From positions 558,001 to 622,000 of the forward strand of contig NZ_JACYFU010000002.1 of assembly GCF_014837245.1 (NCBI RefSeq): a DNA stretch of 64,000 nucleotides, given 5' to 3'. Origin of the DNA: Devosia oryzisoli (GTDB lineage Bacteria > Pseudomonadota > Alphaproteobacteria > Rhizobiales > Devosiaceae). The notes under the pieces are model-generated. The model was not told the DNA's origin. It made no database searches and was given only the letters and a program-made list of their open reading frames with translations. The translations under genes and the position numbers were made by a program. Of the stretch, positions 9,817 to 17,308 are shown piece after piece; position 1 is the first letter of the stretch; the number at the start of each line of letters is the position of its first letter.

Positions 9817-10974
9817 CTACTTGTCGCGACCTTTGCCGCCGCCCTCGCCCTTGCCGCCACCACCGTGGTCGCTGTCACCGCCGCCACCCTTATCACCGCC
9901 GCCGCCGTGGCCGTTGTCACCGCCGCCACCCTTATCACCGCCGCCGCCGTGGCCGTTGTCACCGCCACCGCCGCCCTTGTCGCCGCCGCCGCCTTTGTCA
10001 CCACCGCCGCCGCCGCCTTTGTCACCGCTACCGCCGTGGCCGTTATCATCGTCGCCGCGCCCCTTGTCACCGCTGCCGCCACCGCTCTTGTCACCGCCGC
10101 CGTGGTCCTTGCCACCACCGCTGTTGTTGCCGGGACCAGCATTTTCGTTGCCGTGCCCCTTGCCACCGGGTCCGCGATCATCATCGCCGGGTCGATCGTG
10201 ACCGCGGCCATGGCCCTTATCGTCACCTGGCCCATGACCGGCCGGGCCGCCCTTGCCGGGTTCACGCCCCTCAGCGCCGCGCCCTTTATCGCCCGAGTTG
10301 CCGTGTCCGCGACCCGATCCTGTCTGGGCCGCAGCCTCGCGCTCGGCTTCCACCTTCTCAAGCTGAACCGCGCGGTGCGCAGCGTTCACCGCCACGCCGT
10401 CTATGACATAGACCGTCTGGGCCGCATCAGGGCCACGAACGTTCAGCGCCTCAGACTGAGAAACGCTGCCTGATTGCCCGGGGCGGACATCGGCGATGAC
10501 GTCGTGCACGTCGTCATTGACTTGCACCACCCCCCGGTCGACGGCCACTTTGCCAACGCCGTCGCGGTAGGTCACGGTGAACTGCGTCCCTTTCACGACC
10601 GCCGCCAGAACGGGCGTCTGCACCGAGAAATGCTGGACATTGCGGCGCTCGGCCTCGATCGTCACGGTGCCGAACATCTGGTTGACGGTCGTCATCTTGC
10701 GATGACCGGCAGCATCCTCGATGGTGATATCGGTATCGCCGGCGACGGAAATGCGTTCTTCCCCGCGCTGGAACACGACCCTGCCGCTCGCCAGAGTACG
10801 GATGTGCCGCGCGTCGGAGACGACCGCACCGCGCTCCAGCTTGACCCACTCCTCGCCGTTGAACTGCATGACAATGCCGCGCAAGCTGATGGCCGTCCAA
10901 TCGTCAGCGACGGCGTGAAGACTCGTTGATGCAAGAAGACCGACGGCCAGAGTGGTTGCAGCGAAAAACTTCAT
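9817..10974 (-). CDS. Secreted FecR-domain protein with Gly/Asp/Lys-rich tail
   Basis: Predicted exported protein of 385 aa. A signal peptide (MKFFAATTLAVGLLASTSLHA) precedes a FecR-type domain (about residues 30-200, with a VVKGTQFTVTY motif). A short charged helix follows, then about 160 residues of low-complexity Gly/Asp/Lys/His/Asn sequence with tandem DNGHGGGGDKGGGG units. The ATG at 10974 has GAGGGG seven bases upstream; a longer frame to 11013 lacks a signal peptide. FecR domains occur in sigma-factor regulators and in stand-alone secreted or structural proteins; with no sigma factor or TonB receptor here, the latter is more likely. Confidence 0.75.
   Translation of the reverse strand: MKFFAATTLAVGLLASTSLHAVADDWTAISLRGIVMQFNGEEWVKLERGAVVSDARHIRTLASGRVVFQRGEERISVAGDTDITIEDAAGHRKMTTVNQMFGTVTIEAERRNVQHFSVQTPVLAAVVKGTQFTVTYRDGVGKVAVDRGVVQVNDDVHDVIADVRPGQSGSVSQSEALNVRGPDAAQTVYVIDGVAVNAAHRAVQLEKVEAEREAAAQTGSGRGHGNSGDKGRGAEGREPGKGGPAGHGPGDDKGHGRGHDRPGDDDRGPGGKGHGNENAGPGNNSGGGKDHGGGDKSGGGSGDKGRGDDDNGHGGSGDKGGGGGGDKGGGGDKGGGGGDNGHGGGGDKGGGGDNGHGGGGDKGGGGDSDHGGGGKGEGGGKGRDK
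9877..9960. repeat. Perfect 42-bp tandem duplication in the Gly-rich tail
   Basis: Units 9877-9918 and 9919-9960 are identical. Related imperfect units flank them on both sides (about 9850-10110). It is in frame, adding 14 residues per copy to the FecR-domain protein, and probably varies in number between strains by slippage. Confidence 0.85.
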
Positions 10975-11327
10975 TATGGATCCCCTCGAGCAAAATCCGC
11001 GCCCGCATTCCAAGGGACATCCAAAACCTTACGCAAACCTTTCTGCCACTGATCACGTGTGCAAGTGCTGTCGTTAATCGTCTTGGCAGTCTTAACAGAA
11101 GGTGGACAAATTACTCTGCAGGCGATGCTGACGTTATCAGATGTTATTCTTGTAACAGCGCCCTCTATTCCTCAGCAGCCGAGCACTATCCGGATCGGCG
11201 GCAACCCACGGGTTCATGTATAAAGAATTATACTCGGTGTAATCTTTTTGTAATGTGTAGAATATCGTTTTTTAACTGAACAAATGCGACATGTTCGCGT
11301 TGCCTTCTCCAAGAACGGAGAAACGCT
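10975..11327. other. 353-bp AT-richer regulatory gap
   Basis: No gene is apparent up to the small ORF at 11328. The gap holds a perfect AT-rich palindrome (GTATAA-AGAA-TTATAC, 11218-11233) and a direct repeat (11238-11254, listed separately). It must also contain the promoter of the leftward FecR-domain gene, which I could not pinpoint. Confidence 0.5.
11238..11254 (+). promoter_or_regulatory. PhoP-box-like direct repeat upstream of the small membrane ORF
   Basis: TGTAAT-CTTTT-TGTAAT: two identical hexamers with a 5-bp spacer, the geometry (11-bp period) bound by OmpR/PhoP-type dimers. It lies 73 bp before a small ORF beside an OmpR-type regulator/kinase operon. Binding by that regulator is inferred. 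Confidence 0.4.
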
Positions 11328-11474
11328 ATGCTCAGCCTCGTCATTTTCAGCATTTGTCTACTTGCTGGCAGCGCCGCCGCTCTGGCGCTGTTGTTTCCGG
11401 CCACGGATCAGGACACTACACGGTCTTCTGCCAACGCTTTCGAGGCAACTAGCGGTTCGTCAACGGCAGCGTAA
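11328..11474 (+). CDS. Candidate 48-aa single-span membrane peptide
   Basis: Short frame with ATG at 11328, GGAG seven bases upstream and a TAA stop at 11472. It encodes one hydrophobic segment (about residues 3-24, beginning MLSLVIFSICLLAG) and a polar Ser/Thr-rich tail. Its last 26 bp overlap the 3' end of the convergent histidine-kinase gene. A PhoP-box-like repeat lies upstream. FeuPQ systems of rhizobia are controlled by a small membrane/periplasmic protein (FeuN), so a comparable role is a hypothesis. No family is recognised. Confidence 0.45.
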   Translation: MLSLVIFSICLLAGSAAALALLFPATDQDTTRSSANAFEATSGSSTAA

Positions 11475-12786
11475 CCGTCACGCGCAGGCCGCCCGCCTCG
11501 GATCGTCCGTAGTCGATCGTACCGCCGTTGATGTCGAGGATTTCGGCGGCAATCGAAAGACCCAGTCCCGTTCCGGGGGCGGTCTCGTCCAACCGTACGC
11601 CGCGCCGCCCGAGCGCCGCCAGTTTGTCCTCTTCGATACCAACCCCGTCGTCACCGATCTCCAGTTGCACAGCTTCTTCCGTACCGTGGCTGCGCACGAT
11701 GACCTGGCTAGCCGCCCATTTGGTGGCGTTCTCCAGCAGCACGCCAACCAGTTCCATCAGGTCCTGCCGGTGGATATCCACCTCAAAGTCCTGCGGCAGG
11801 TCTGCCATCCAATGAAGACCCTCGCCCCGGCCCGTTTTCTTTAGCACGGTGATGGTGCGGATCACGGCGCTATTGAGTGACGTACTCTCCCGGTGCTCAG
11901 CGTTTCTGACCTGCAGCGCGGCGACGCGCATCTGGTAGTCGACCCGCTTGGACATTTCGAAGGCCAGATCGTCGATCAGGTCGGCATCGGCCGCATTTCC
12001 CTTGTCCCGCACCCGCAAGGCGATGCCGTGCAAGGCAGCTAGGGGCGTCTTGAGACCATGGGCCAGATCGGACGCCCGGCGCCGGGCTTTTTCGGTGTTG
12101 GCTGCCCGTTCCTCGAGAAGCGCATTCACCTCGTCGATGAGCGGCAGAACTTCGCGCGGCATCTCCCCGATCAGCCGCGGCTTCTGCCCCTTGCGCACCG
12201 CGTCGACACCTTCGCGTAACCGCGCCAACGGAGCCAGACCCAGGCGCAGTTGCAGCCAGGCGGCCAGCAGGATCAGCAGTGCCAGAAGGCTGAAGAGCCA
12301 GCCGATGTCCCAGGCGAACTTATTGGCTGCCGCGTGGATGGGCTGATGATCCTCGCCCACCATGACCGCGATGGTGCGGCCGCCGATATCGATCGACCGC
12401 ATAATGTAGATGATGTGCCATTCGGGCGGGGCCGCGAAGTGATTGATCTCGCGCTCCGTGGCACCCGTGACCGGAATAGTCATGTCCCAGAGCGAACGAG
12501 AACGCCCCAAGATCGCGCCGTCCGGCGTCGTGATTTGCCAGTAGCGGCCACCCAGCGGCGTGTCGTATCGCGGATCAGGCAGGGGTGCCGTGAGGTTTGA
12601 CCCCGGCGATTGCGCGTCGATCAGCGCGACCAAGCGCGTCATGGCCGCGTCCATGTCCTCGTGCGCGGTGCGCTCCAGATTGGCCACGAACAGGAAGTGC
12701 AGGATGAAGGCGGCGGCCAGCAACGAGACGATGACCCAGATCGCCGCAAGCCCCATCAGCCGCAGCTTCAGCGAAGGCAGGGTCAA
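11449..12786 (-). CDS. Sensor histidine kinase (PhoQ/FeuQ-like)
   Basis: Inner-membrane kinase of a two-component system. Layout: TM1 (13-33), periplasmic sensor region (34-160), TM2 (161-182), HAMP-like linker, dimerisation helix with phospho-acceptor His243 (SDLAHGLKTPLAAL), and HATPase with N box (ENATKW), G1 (DDGVGI) and G2 (GTGLGLSI). At 445 aa it is full length. Its start overlaps the regulator stop by 4 bp (ATGA), so the two are translationally coupled. The H-box with LAHGLKTPL resembles PhoQ/FeuQ-type sensors; the signal is unknown. Confidence 0.9.
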   Translation of the reverse strand: MTLPSLKLRLMGLAAIWVIVSLLAAAFILHFLFVANLERTAHEDMDAAMTRLVALIDAQSPGSNLTAPLPDPRYDTPLGGRYWQITTPDGAILGRSRSLWDMTIPVTGATEREINHFAAPPEWHIIYIMRSIDIGGRTIAVMVGEDHQPIHAAANKFAWDIGWLFSLLALLILLAAWLQLRLGLAPLARLREGVDAVRKGQKPRLIGEMPREVLPLIDEVNALLEERAANTEKARRRASDLAHGLKTPLAALHGIALRVRDKGNAADADLIDDLAFEMSKRVDYQMRVAALQVRNAEHRESTSLNSAVIRTITVLKKTGRGEGLHWMADLPQDFEVDIHRQDLMELVGVLLENATKWAASQVIVRSHGTEEAVQLEIGDDGVGIEEDKLAALGRRGVRLDETAPGTGLGLSIAAEILDINGGTIDYGRSEAGGLRVTVTLPLTNR

Positions 12787-13445
12787 AGGCCTTCGCCCAG
12801 CATGTAGCCGAAGCCACGCCGCGTCTTGATGACGTTCGCCCCCAACCGTTTGCGCACCCGCGCGACCAAAACCTCAACCGCGTTGGAATCGCGCTCGTAA
12901 TCCTGCTTGTAGATGTGCTCGGTGATTTCGAGCTGGGAGACCACCTTGCCCCGATTGTGCAGCAGGTAGGCGACCAGCCGGAATTCCTGCGGTGTCAGAT
13001 CCACGGGTACACCATCGCGCGTGACCTGCATGGTCCGCATGTCGAGCTGGTAGGGGCCGAATTCGACCTTGGAAGAGGCGAGGCCGCTGGCGCGACGGAC
13101 AAGCGCGCGCACCCGCGCCAGGATTTCCATGACATGGAACGGCTTGACGACATAGTCGTCTGCACCGGCCTCGATACCTTCGACGCGCTCTTCCCACTGG
13201 CCCCGGGCCGTCAGGATGAGAACGGGAACCAGTCGGCCCGCCTTGCGCCAACGCCGAAGCACGGTGAGGCCGTCCATCTGCGGCAGGCCAAGGTCGAGGA
13301 TCACGGCATCGAAATTCTCGGTATCCCCGCGAAACCAGATGGTTTCGCCATCGCTCTCTCGCTCGACACCGAAGCCTGCCTTTTCCAGCGTTGTCGCCAG
13401 CATCTGGGCAATCTGGTCGTCGTCTTCACCGATAAGGACCCGCAT
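12783..13445 (-). CDS. OmpR/PhoP-family response regulator
   Basis: DNA-binding partner of the adjacent kinase. The receiver domain has the acidic pair (EDD, near residue 8), phospho-acceptor Asp51 (VILDLGLP) and Lys in VVKPF; the C-terminal winged helix ends in RRGFGYML, typical of PhoP/FeuP. The ATG at 13445 shares bases with the stop of the upstream PepSY-like gene (TGATG), and the 3' end overlaps the kinase start, so the three genes form one tightly coupled operon. Confidence 0.92.
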   Translation of the reverse strand: MRVLIGEDDDQIAQMLATTLEKAGFGVERESDGETIWFRGDTENFDAVILDLGLPQMDGLTVLRRWRKAGRLVPVLILTARGQWEERVEGIEAGADDYVVKPFHVMEILARVRALVRRASGLASSKVEFGPYQLDMRTMQVTRDGVPVDLTPQEFRLVAYLLHNRGKVVSQLEITEHIYKQDYERDSNAVEVLVARVRKRLGANVIKTRRGFGYMLGEGL

Positions 13446-14155
13446 CACTCGCTCCCGATATAGCTGCCGGAGCGAGCATAGTAGTACTGTGTGCCGAGTT
13501 TGCCCGAGGCAGACAGCACCTTGAGGGCATAGACCAGCATTCCCCTGACGCTGAGGAGTTCGGCATCAATCACCCTGCCGTTATTGCTGGTCTCGATCTG
13601 GTTGGCCAGTTCTGCCAGCGGCGTGGCGTGGCCCGATTGCACAGCAGCAAGGGCCTGATCCTGCGTCAGGGCGCGGGGGCGCGGCACGGCTCCTGCTCCG
13701 GGGCTCACGCGGGAGCCACCGGCGGGAACGGGGCCGCCCACAGCACCTGTGCCTGAGCCCGGCGCGGGCGTCGACCTCGTCCCGCGACCGGGGGACACAG
13801 TCTCGGCTGCTCCATTGGCCCCATTGCCATTACCCCCGTTGGCATTGCCATTTCCCTGGCCATTGCCGGAGTTGCTGGCACCCGTACCCGCTCCGTCGCC
13901 ATCACCACTGCTCCCAGCGTTCCCGTTGCCGCTCCCCTGGTTGCCGTTCCCTTGGTTCCCGTTCCCCTGGCTAGTTTGATTGCCGTTCCCGTTGTCCTGG
14001 CCTCCGTGGTTCCCGTTCCCACCGTTGCCATTGTTCTGGTCGGCGTTCTCAGACGCCGCAGAACCGTTGCCATTGCCAGCGCCAATCGCCTGTGCGGCTG
14101 CGGGCGCGACCAGCAAGGGGAGAACGCAAACCAGAACTGTGAACCGCTTGAACAT
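13445..14155 (-). CDS. Secreted PepSY-like protein with Gly/Asn-rich linker, first gene of two-component operon
   Basis: A 236-aa exported protein: signal peptide beginning MFKRFTVLVCVLPLL, about 110 residues dominated by GN/NGN repeats, a Pro/Gly-rich stretch, and a C-terminal domain (about residues 165-236) with the PepSY-like pattern LAELANQIE..GRVIDAELL..GMLVYALKVLS and a final tyrosine-rich strand. PepSY proteins often sit directly ahead of PhoPQ-like systems and may restrain the sensor. A longer frame from GTG 14206 exists, but the signal peptide fits the ATG at 14155. A TATAAT lies about 9 nt before that ATG, suggesting a leaderless or near-leaderless message. Confidence 0.72.
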   Translation of the reverse strand: MFKRFTVLVCVLPLLVAPAAAQAIGAGNGNGSAASENADQNNGNGGNGNHGGQDNGNGNQTSQGNGNQGNGNQGSGNGNAGSSGDGDGAGTGASNSGNGQGNGNANGGNGNGANGAAETVSPGRGTRSTPAPGSGTGAVGGPVPAGGSRVSPGAGAVPRPRALTQDQALAAVQSGHATPLAELANQIETSNNGRVIDAELLSVRGMLVYALKVLSASGKLGTQYYYARSGSYIGSE

Positions 14156-14322
14156 GATCAAATTATACGCATCGGAAGCTGACAAAACACTTACACGCAG
14201 GCTCACAGGTCCCTCAGCACCGCTCTGCTAAGGTGGCATTGTTGACGTCCTTCCCATGCTGGATCAGCGTCAGCTTTTACGGAGCTCAATCCGATTGGCC
14301 GGGCATCGCCCCCCGCACCGGC

Positions 14323-14348
14323 TGCGGATTGGGCTCCGCAATTTTTTT
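14323..14348 (+). terminator. Intrinsic terminator with no gene in front of it
   Basis: TGCGGA-TTGGGC-TCCGCA hairpin (14323-14340) followed by seven T (14342-14348). No rightward gene lies between it and the divergent operon start at 14155, so it would end either a small RNA or antisense/leaky transcription ahead of the DUF1206 promoter. Confidence 0.6.
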
Positions 14349-14384
14349 GGACTGTACCGCCGCAAGGATGCCGGAGAGACCGGG

Positions 14385-14409
14385 GGAACGGAGGCAGCGG
14401 AGAGACGTT
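14385..14409 (+). promoter_or_regulatory. EcfG (general stress sigma factor) promoter of the DUF1206 gene
   Basis: An exact match to GGAAC-N16-CGTT: GGAAC at 14385-14389 and CGTT at 14406-14409. Transcription would start near 14416, about 22 nt before the ATG, leaving room for the GAGG ribosome-binding site. The consensus is that of EcfG-type sigma factors controlling the general stress response in alphaproteobacteria. Confidence 0.7.
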
Positions 14410-14437
14410 GCCTTTGCCAATGGTCTGAGGGATTGCG

Positions 14438-15283
14438 ATGTCCAACAAGTTCGAACTGCTTGCGCGCTGGGGCTATACTGCTCGTGGCGCCGTTTATGCC
14501 ATATTGGGTGCTCTTGCCTTGACCGCGGCAGCGTCGGGCGGCTCCAGCAGCCAGGACAGCCCCAAGGACGCGCTGTCATCGTTACTCGGGCAACCGTTCG
14601 GGCAAATTCTCCTGGGCATCGTCGCGATCGGGCTTGTCGGGCATGTGCTGTGGCGCTTCGCCCAGGCCTTTCTCAACGCCGACCATCTCGACAATGACGC
14701 AAAGGGCTATTTGGTGCGCGCCGGCAGCCTCATCAGCGGCCTTGCCAACCTGTCCCTCGCCTTTGCCGCCTGTTCACTCGCCATTTCGGCCTCGAGCGGC
14801 TCCGGATCGGGTTCCGGCGGGGAGGAGAGCATCAGTGCCTGGCTGATGCAGCAGCCGTTCGGGCAAGTGCTGGTTGGGGCTGTTGGCGTCGGCCTGATCA
14901 TAGGCGGCGGAGCTCAGGTTTGGCGCGGATTTTCCGGTCAGTATCGCAAGCGGGTAAAGCTGCCGCAGGACGGTGAAGCGGCACTGAACGCCATCTGCGT
15001 TTTCGGCCTCAGCGCGCGCGGTATCCTGCTGGCGATTTCTGGCGGTTTCTTCATCTATGCAGCGCTGACGGTGAACCCCGAGCAGGCCGGTGGGCTCTCC
15101 GACGGCCTCGCCTGGGTCCGCCAACTCCCGTTCGGGCTATTCCTCTACGGGCTTGCCGCCATCGGCCTCATTGCCTTTGGCGTCTATAGCGGCATTGAGG
15201 GACGGTATCGCAAAGTCGACGCACCCGACAGCGGCGACGTCAAGCAGGCAGCAAACAAGATGGGGAGCCTCGCCGGGCACTGA
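14438..15283 (+). CDS. DUF1206 integral membrane protein
   Basis: The 281-aa inner-membrane protein is built from three copies of a two-helix unit; each begins with a pattern like WGYTARGAVYAILG or GLSARGILLAISG and ends with LVGHVLWRF / IGGGAQVWRGF / IAFGVYSGIEGRYR. This triplicated layout is DUF1206. Biochemical function is unknown. Ribosome-binding site TGAGG lies seven bases before the ATG. The exact EcfG promoter upstream indicates induction under general stress. Confidence 0.88.
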   Translation: MSNKFELLARWGYTARGAVYAILGALALTAAASGGSSSQDSPKDALSSLLGQPFGQILLGIVAIGLVGHVLWRFAQAFLNADHLDNDAKGYLVRAGSLISGLANLSLAFAACSLAISASSGSGSGSGGEESISAWLMQQPFGQVLVGAVGVGLIIGGGAQVWRGFSGQYRKRVKLPQDGEAALNAICVFGLSARGILLAISGGFFIYAALTVNPEQAGGLSDGLAWVRQLPFGLFLYGLAAIGLIAFGVYSGIEGRYRKVDAPDSGDVKQAANKMGSLAGH

Positions 15284-15294
15284 CTCCCTGCCGC

Positions 15295-16305
15295 TCAACC
15301 ACCCGACATGGTGGATGCAACGCCACCGGAGAAAACCTTGATCATTGCTGGCGACAGGATCACGATGAAGAGCACGGGCAGAAAGAACAGGATCAGGGGC
15401 ACGGTAAGCTTGGGCGGCAGCGAAGCGGCCTTCTTCTCGGCCTCCATCATGCGCGCCTCGCGCCCTTCCTCGGCCATCACGCGCAGCGCCTGACCCACGG
15501 ACGTGCCGTAGCGATCGGCCTGGATCAGCGCTGTCATGACGGCCCTGACATTGTCGAGCCCGGTACGGCGACCAAGGTTTTCATAAGCCCGCGTACGGTC
15601 TTCCAGGAAACTCAGTTCCGCAGTGGTCAGGGTCAGTTCCTCGGCCAGTTCGGCGCTCTGGGAGCCGATTTCGCGCGCCACCCGCTTGAAGGCGTGCTCC
15701 ATCGACATGCCCGCTTCCACGCAGAGCAGCAGTAGGTCAAGGCAATCGGGCCAGGAGCGGCGAATGGAAGCCTGCCGTTTCTGCGTCGCGTTCTTGAGCA
15801 TTAGCAGGGGCAAATAGGCTCCCAGGAGGCCGGCGCCGATGGCATAGGTGAAATTGAGATAGGCAGGCCGGCCGCCCGGGGCGAGGAGCAGGAGATAGAC
15901 GGCAGCAACAAGAAAGATGCCGATAGGGGTCGCAAAGCGCTGGAACAGGAAAGCCGTCAGATGGCCCTGACCGCGGTAGCCGGCGGTAGCCAGCTTGTCG
16001 ACGGTACTGTCGTCCTGAAAGGCCTTCTTGAGATCGAATTTTTCGACCACCCCTTTCATGTAACTCTTAGTTTCGCGGCCACCGCGGATGTTGGCACGAC
16101 TATCAACAGCCTTGCCGCCGCGCAGACGCGCCATTTCCTCTGCCCGCATGCGATCGCGCTCCAGGGCGACCCGCCGGATGCGCTCCTTGGTGTCGCGCCG
16201 GCCGATCAGCGACGTGCCGAAGGTGAAGACAGCCGCCGCGGCGGACACCGCGGCCAACACGGCGATCAGGAAATCACGTTGGGTCAGTAGGTCGATGATT
16301 TGCAC
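15295..16305 (-). CDS. tadC: Tad pilus inner-membrane platform protein TadC
   Basis: Type II secretion F-domain protein that, with TadB, forms the inner-membrane platform on which the CpaF motor acts. The 336-aa protein has an N-terminal helix, a charged cytoplasmic region, two central helices, the F domain (about residues 190-310, CLDLLLLCVEAGMSMEHAF) and a C-terminal helix (PLILFFLPVLFIVIL). It is last in the leftward operon, 22 bp after tadB. Confidence 0.93.
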   Translation of the reverse strand: MQIIDLLTQRDFLIAVLAAVSAAAAVFTFGTSLIGRRDTKERIRRVALERDRMRAEEMARLRGGKAVDSRANIRGGRETKSYMKGVVEKFDLKKAFQDDSTVDKLATAGYRGQGHLTAFLFQRFATPIGIFLVAAVYLLLLAPGGRPAYLNFTYAIGAGLLGAYLPLLMLKNATQKRQASIRRSWPDCLDLLLLCVEAGMSMEHAFKRVAREIGSQSAELAEELTLTTAELSFLEDRTRAYENLGRRTGLDNVRAVMTALIQADRYGTSVGQALRVMAEEGREARMMEAEKKAASLPPKLTVPLILFFLPVLFIVILSPAMIKVFSGGVASTMSGG

Positions 16306-16327
16306 GAGCGGCCCCCAGGCGTGAAAA

Positions 16328-17305
16328 CTAGATTTCGAACTGAACCATGCGGTTCATGACGAAGATGCCGGTGAGCATCATGACGATCCCCACGCCGAGG
16401 CAGACATTGCCGATGGGCGTCGCGATCAGGGGTTGCAGGTAGGTCGGCGAGACGAGCGATACGAGGATCGAGACAACGATGGGTAGCGATCCGATGATGC
16501 CGGCCGACGCCTTGGCCTCGGACGACATCGCCTTCACCTTCTGTTTCATCTTCTTGCGGTTGCGCAGCACGCGGGCCAGGTTTCCCAGCGCTTCACTGAG
16601 GTTACCGCCCGATTGCTGCTGGACCGAAATCACCACCACGAAGAAATTGACTTCGGGCAGCGGCACGCGATCGAGCAGGACCTGCACGGCCTCCGTCATG
16701 GAGAACCCGAAGCTCTGCTGGTCGAGGACACGGGCGAATTCGGATTTGACCGGTTCCTTGGTGTCCTTGGCCACGACGCGCATGCTGTCGTTGAGCGGCA
16801 GACCGGTTTTGACGCCGCGTACGATGGCTTCCACCGCGTTCGGGAGTTCGTCGAGGAACCGGTCCTGATACTTTTTACGCCTGCGCCCGACGTAGAGGCG
16901 CGGCAGGACATAGGCTCCGGCAGCGGCGATCACGGCTGCAAAATAGAACGGCACCTGCGTCACGAGCAGAATGACGAACAGTATCGCGCCCAGGATCAGG
17001 CTGTTGCGGATGTAGGCAGCCGGCGTGAGCGTCATGCCGGCCTGAAACAGCAGGGCGGGCAGCGTGACCCGCTTTTTGGCGTTGAGCTCGTCGGTCTGGG
17101 CCTTGAGCGCCTGCTGCACCGTCTTGCGGCGCTGATCGCGCGTGCGGCTTGCGTCGGCTTCTTGCCGATTGGCCCGAATGTCGCCCTGGAATGCCTTCAT
17201 CCGCTTCTGAGCGCGTGAACTGCCCATGGCCGAGGGAACGAGGGCGAAGCCGGCTGCACCCACCGTGACCATGGCCAGCACGACGAGGAGAACGGTGGTC
17301 AGCAT
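16328..17305 (-). CDS. tadB: Tad pilus inner-membrane platform protein TadB
   Basis: A 325-aa partner of TadC. An N-terminal helix, a basic cytoplasmic segment, two helices near residues 100-140, the T2SSF domain (about 165-290, with LPNAVEAIVRGVKTGLPLNDSM and QQQSGGNLSEAL) and C-terminal helices are visible. It begins 3 bp after cpaF, consistent with one polycistronic message. Confidence 0.93.
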   Translation of the reverse strand: MLTTVLLVVLAMVTVGAAGFALVPSAMGSSRAQKRMKAFQGDIRANRQEADASRTRDQRRKTVQQALKAQTDELNAKKRVTLPALLFQAGMTLTPAAYIRNSLILGAILFVILLVTQVPFYFAAVIAAAGAYVLPRLYVGRRRKKYQDRFLDELPNAVEAIVRGVKTGLPLNDSMRVVAKDTKEPVKSEFARVLDQQSFGFSMTEAVQVLLDRVPLPEVNFFVVVISVQQQSGGNLSEALGNLARVLRNRKKMKQKVKAMSSEAKASAGIIGSLPIVVSILVSLVSPTYLQPLIATPIGNVCLGVGIVMMLTGIFVMNRMVQFEI

Positions 17306-17308
17306 GGA

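Noticed and set aside
9850-10110. Regular repeats as a CRISPR array
   Set aside because: The repeats are contiguous, in frame and without unique spacers; they encode low-complexity protein.
9817-10200. Gly/His/Asp-rich repeats as RTX calcium-binding nonapeptides
   Set aside because: The repeat period is 14 residues and the GGXGXDXUX pattern is not kept.
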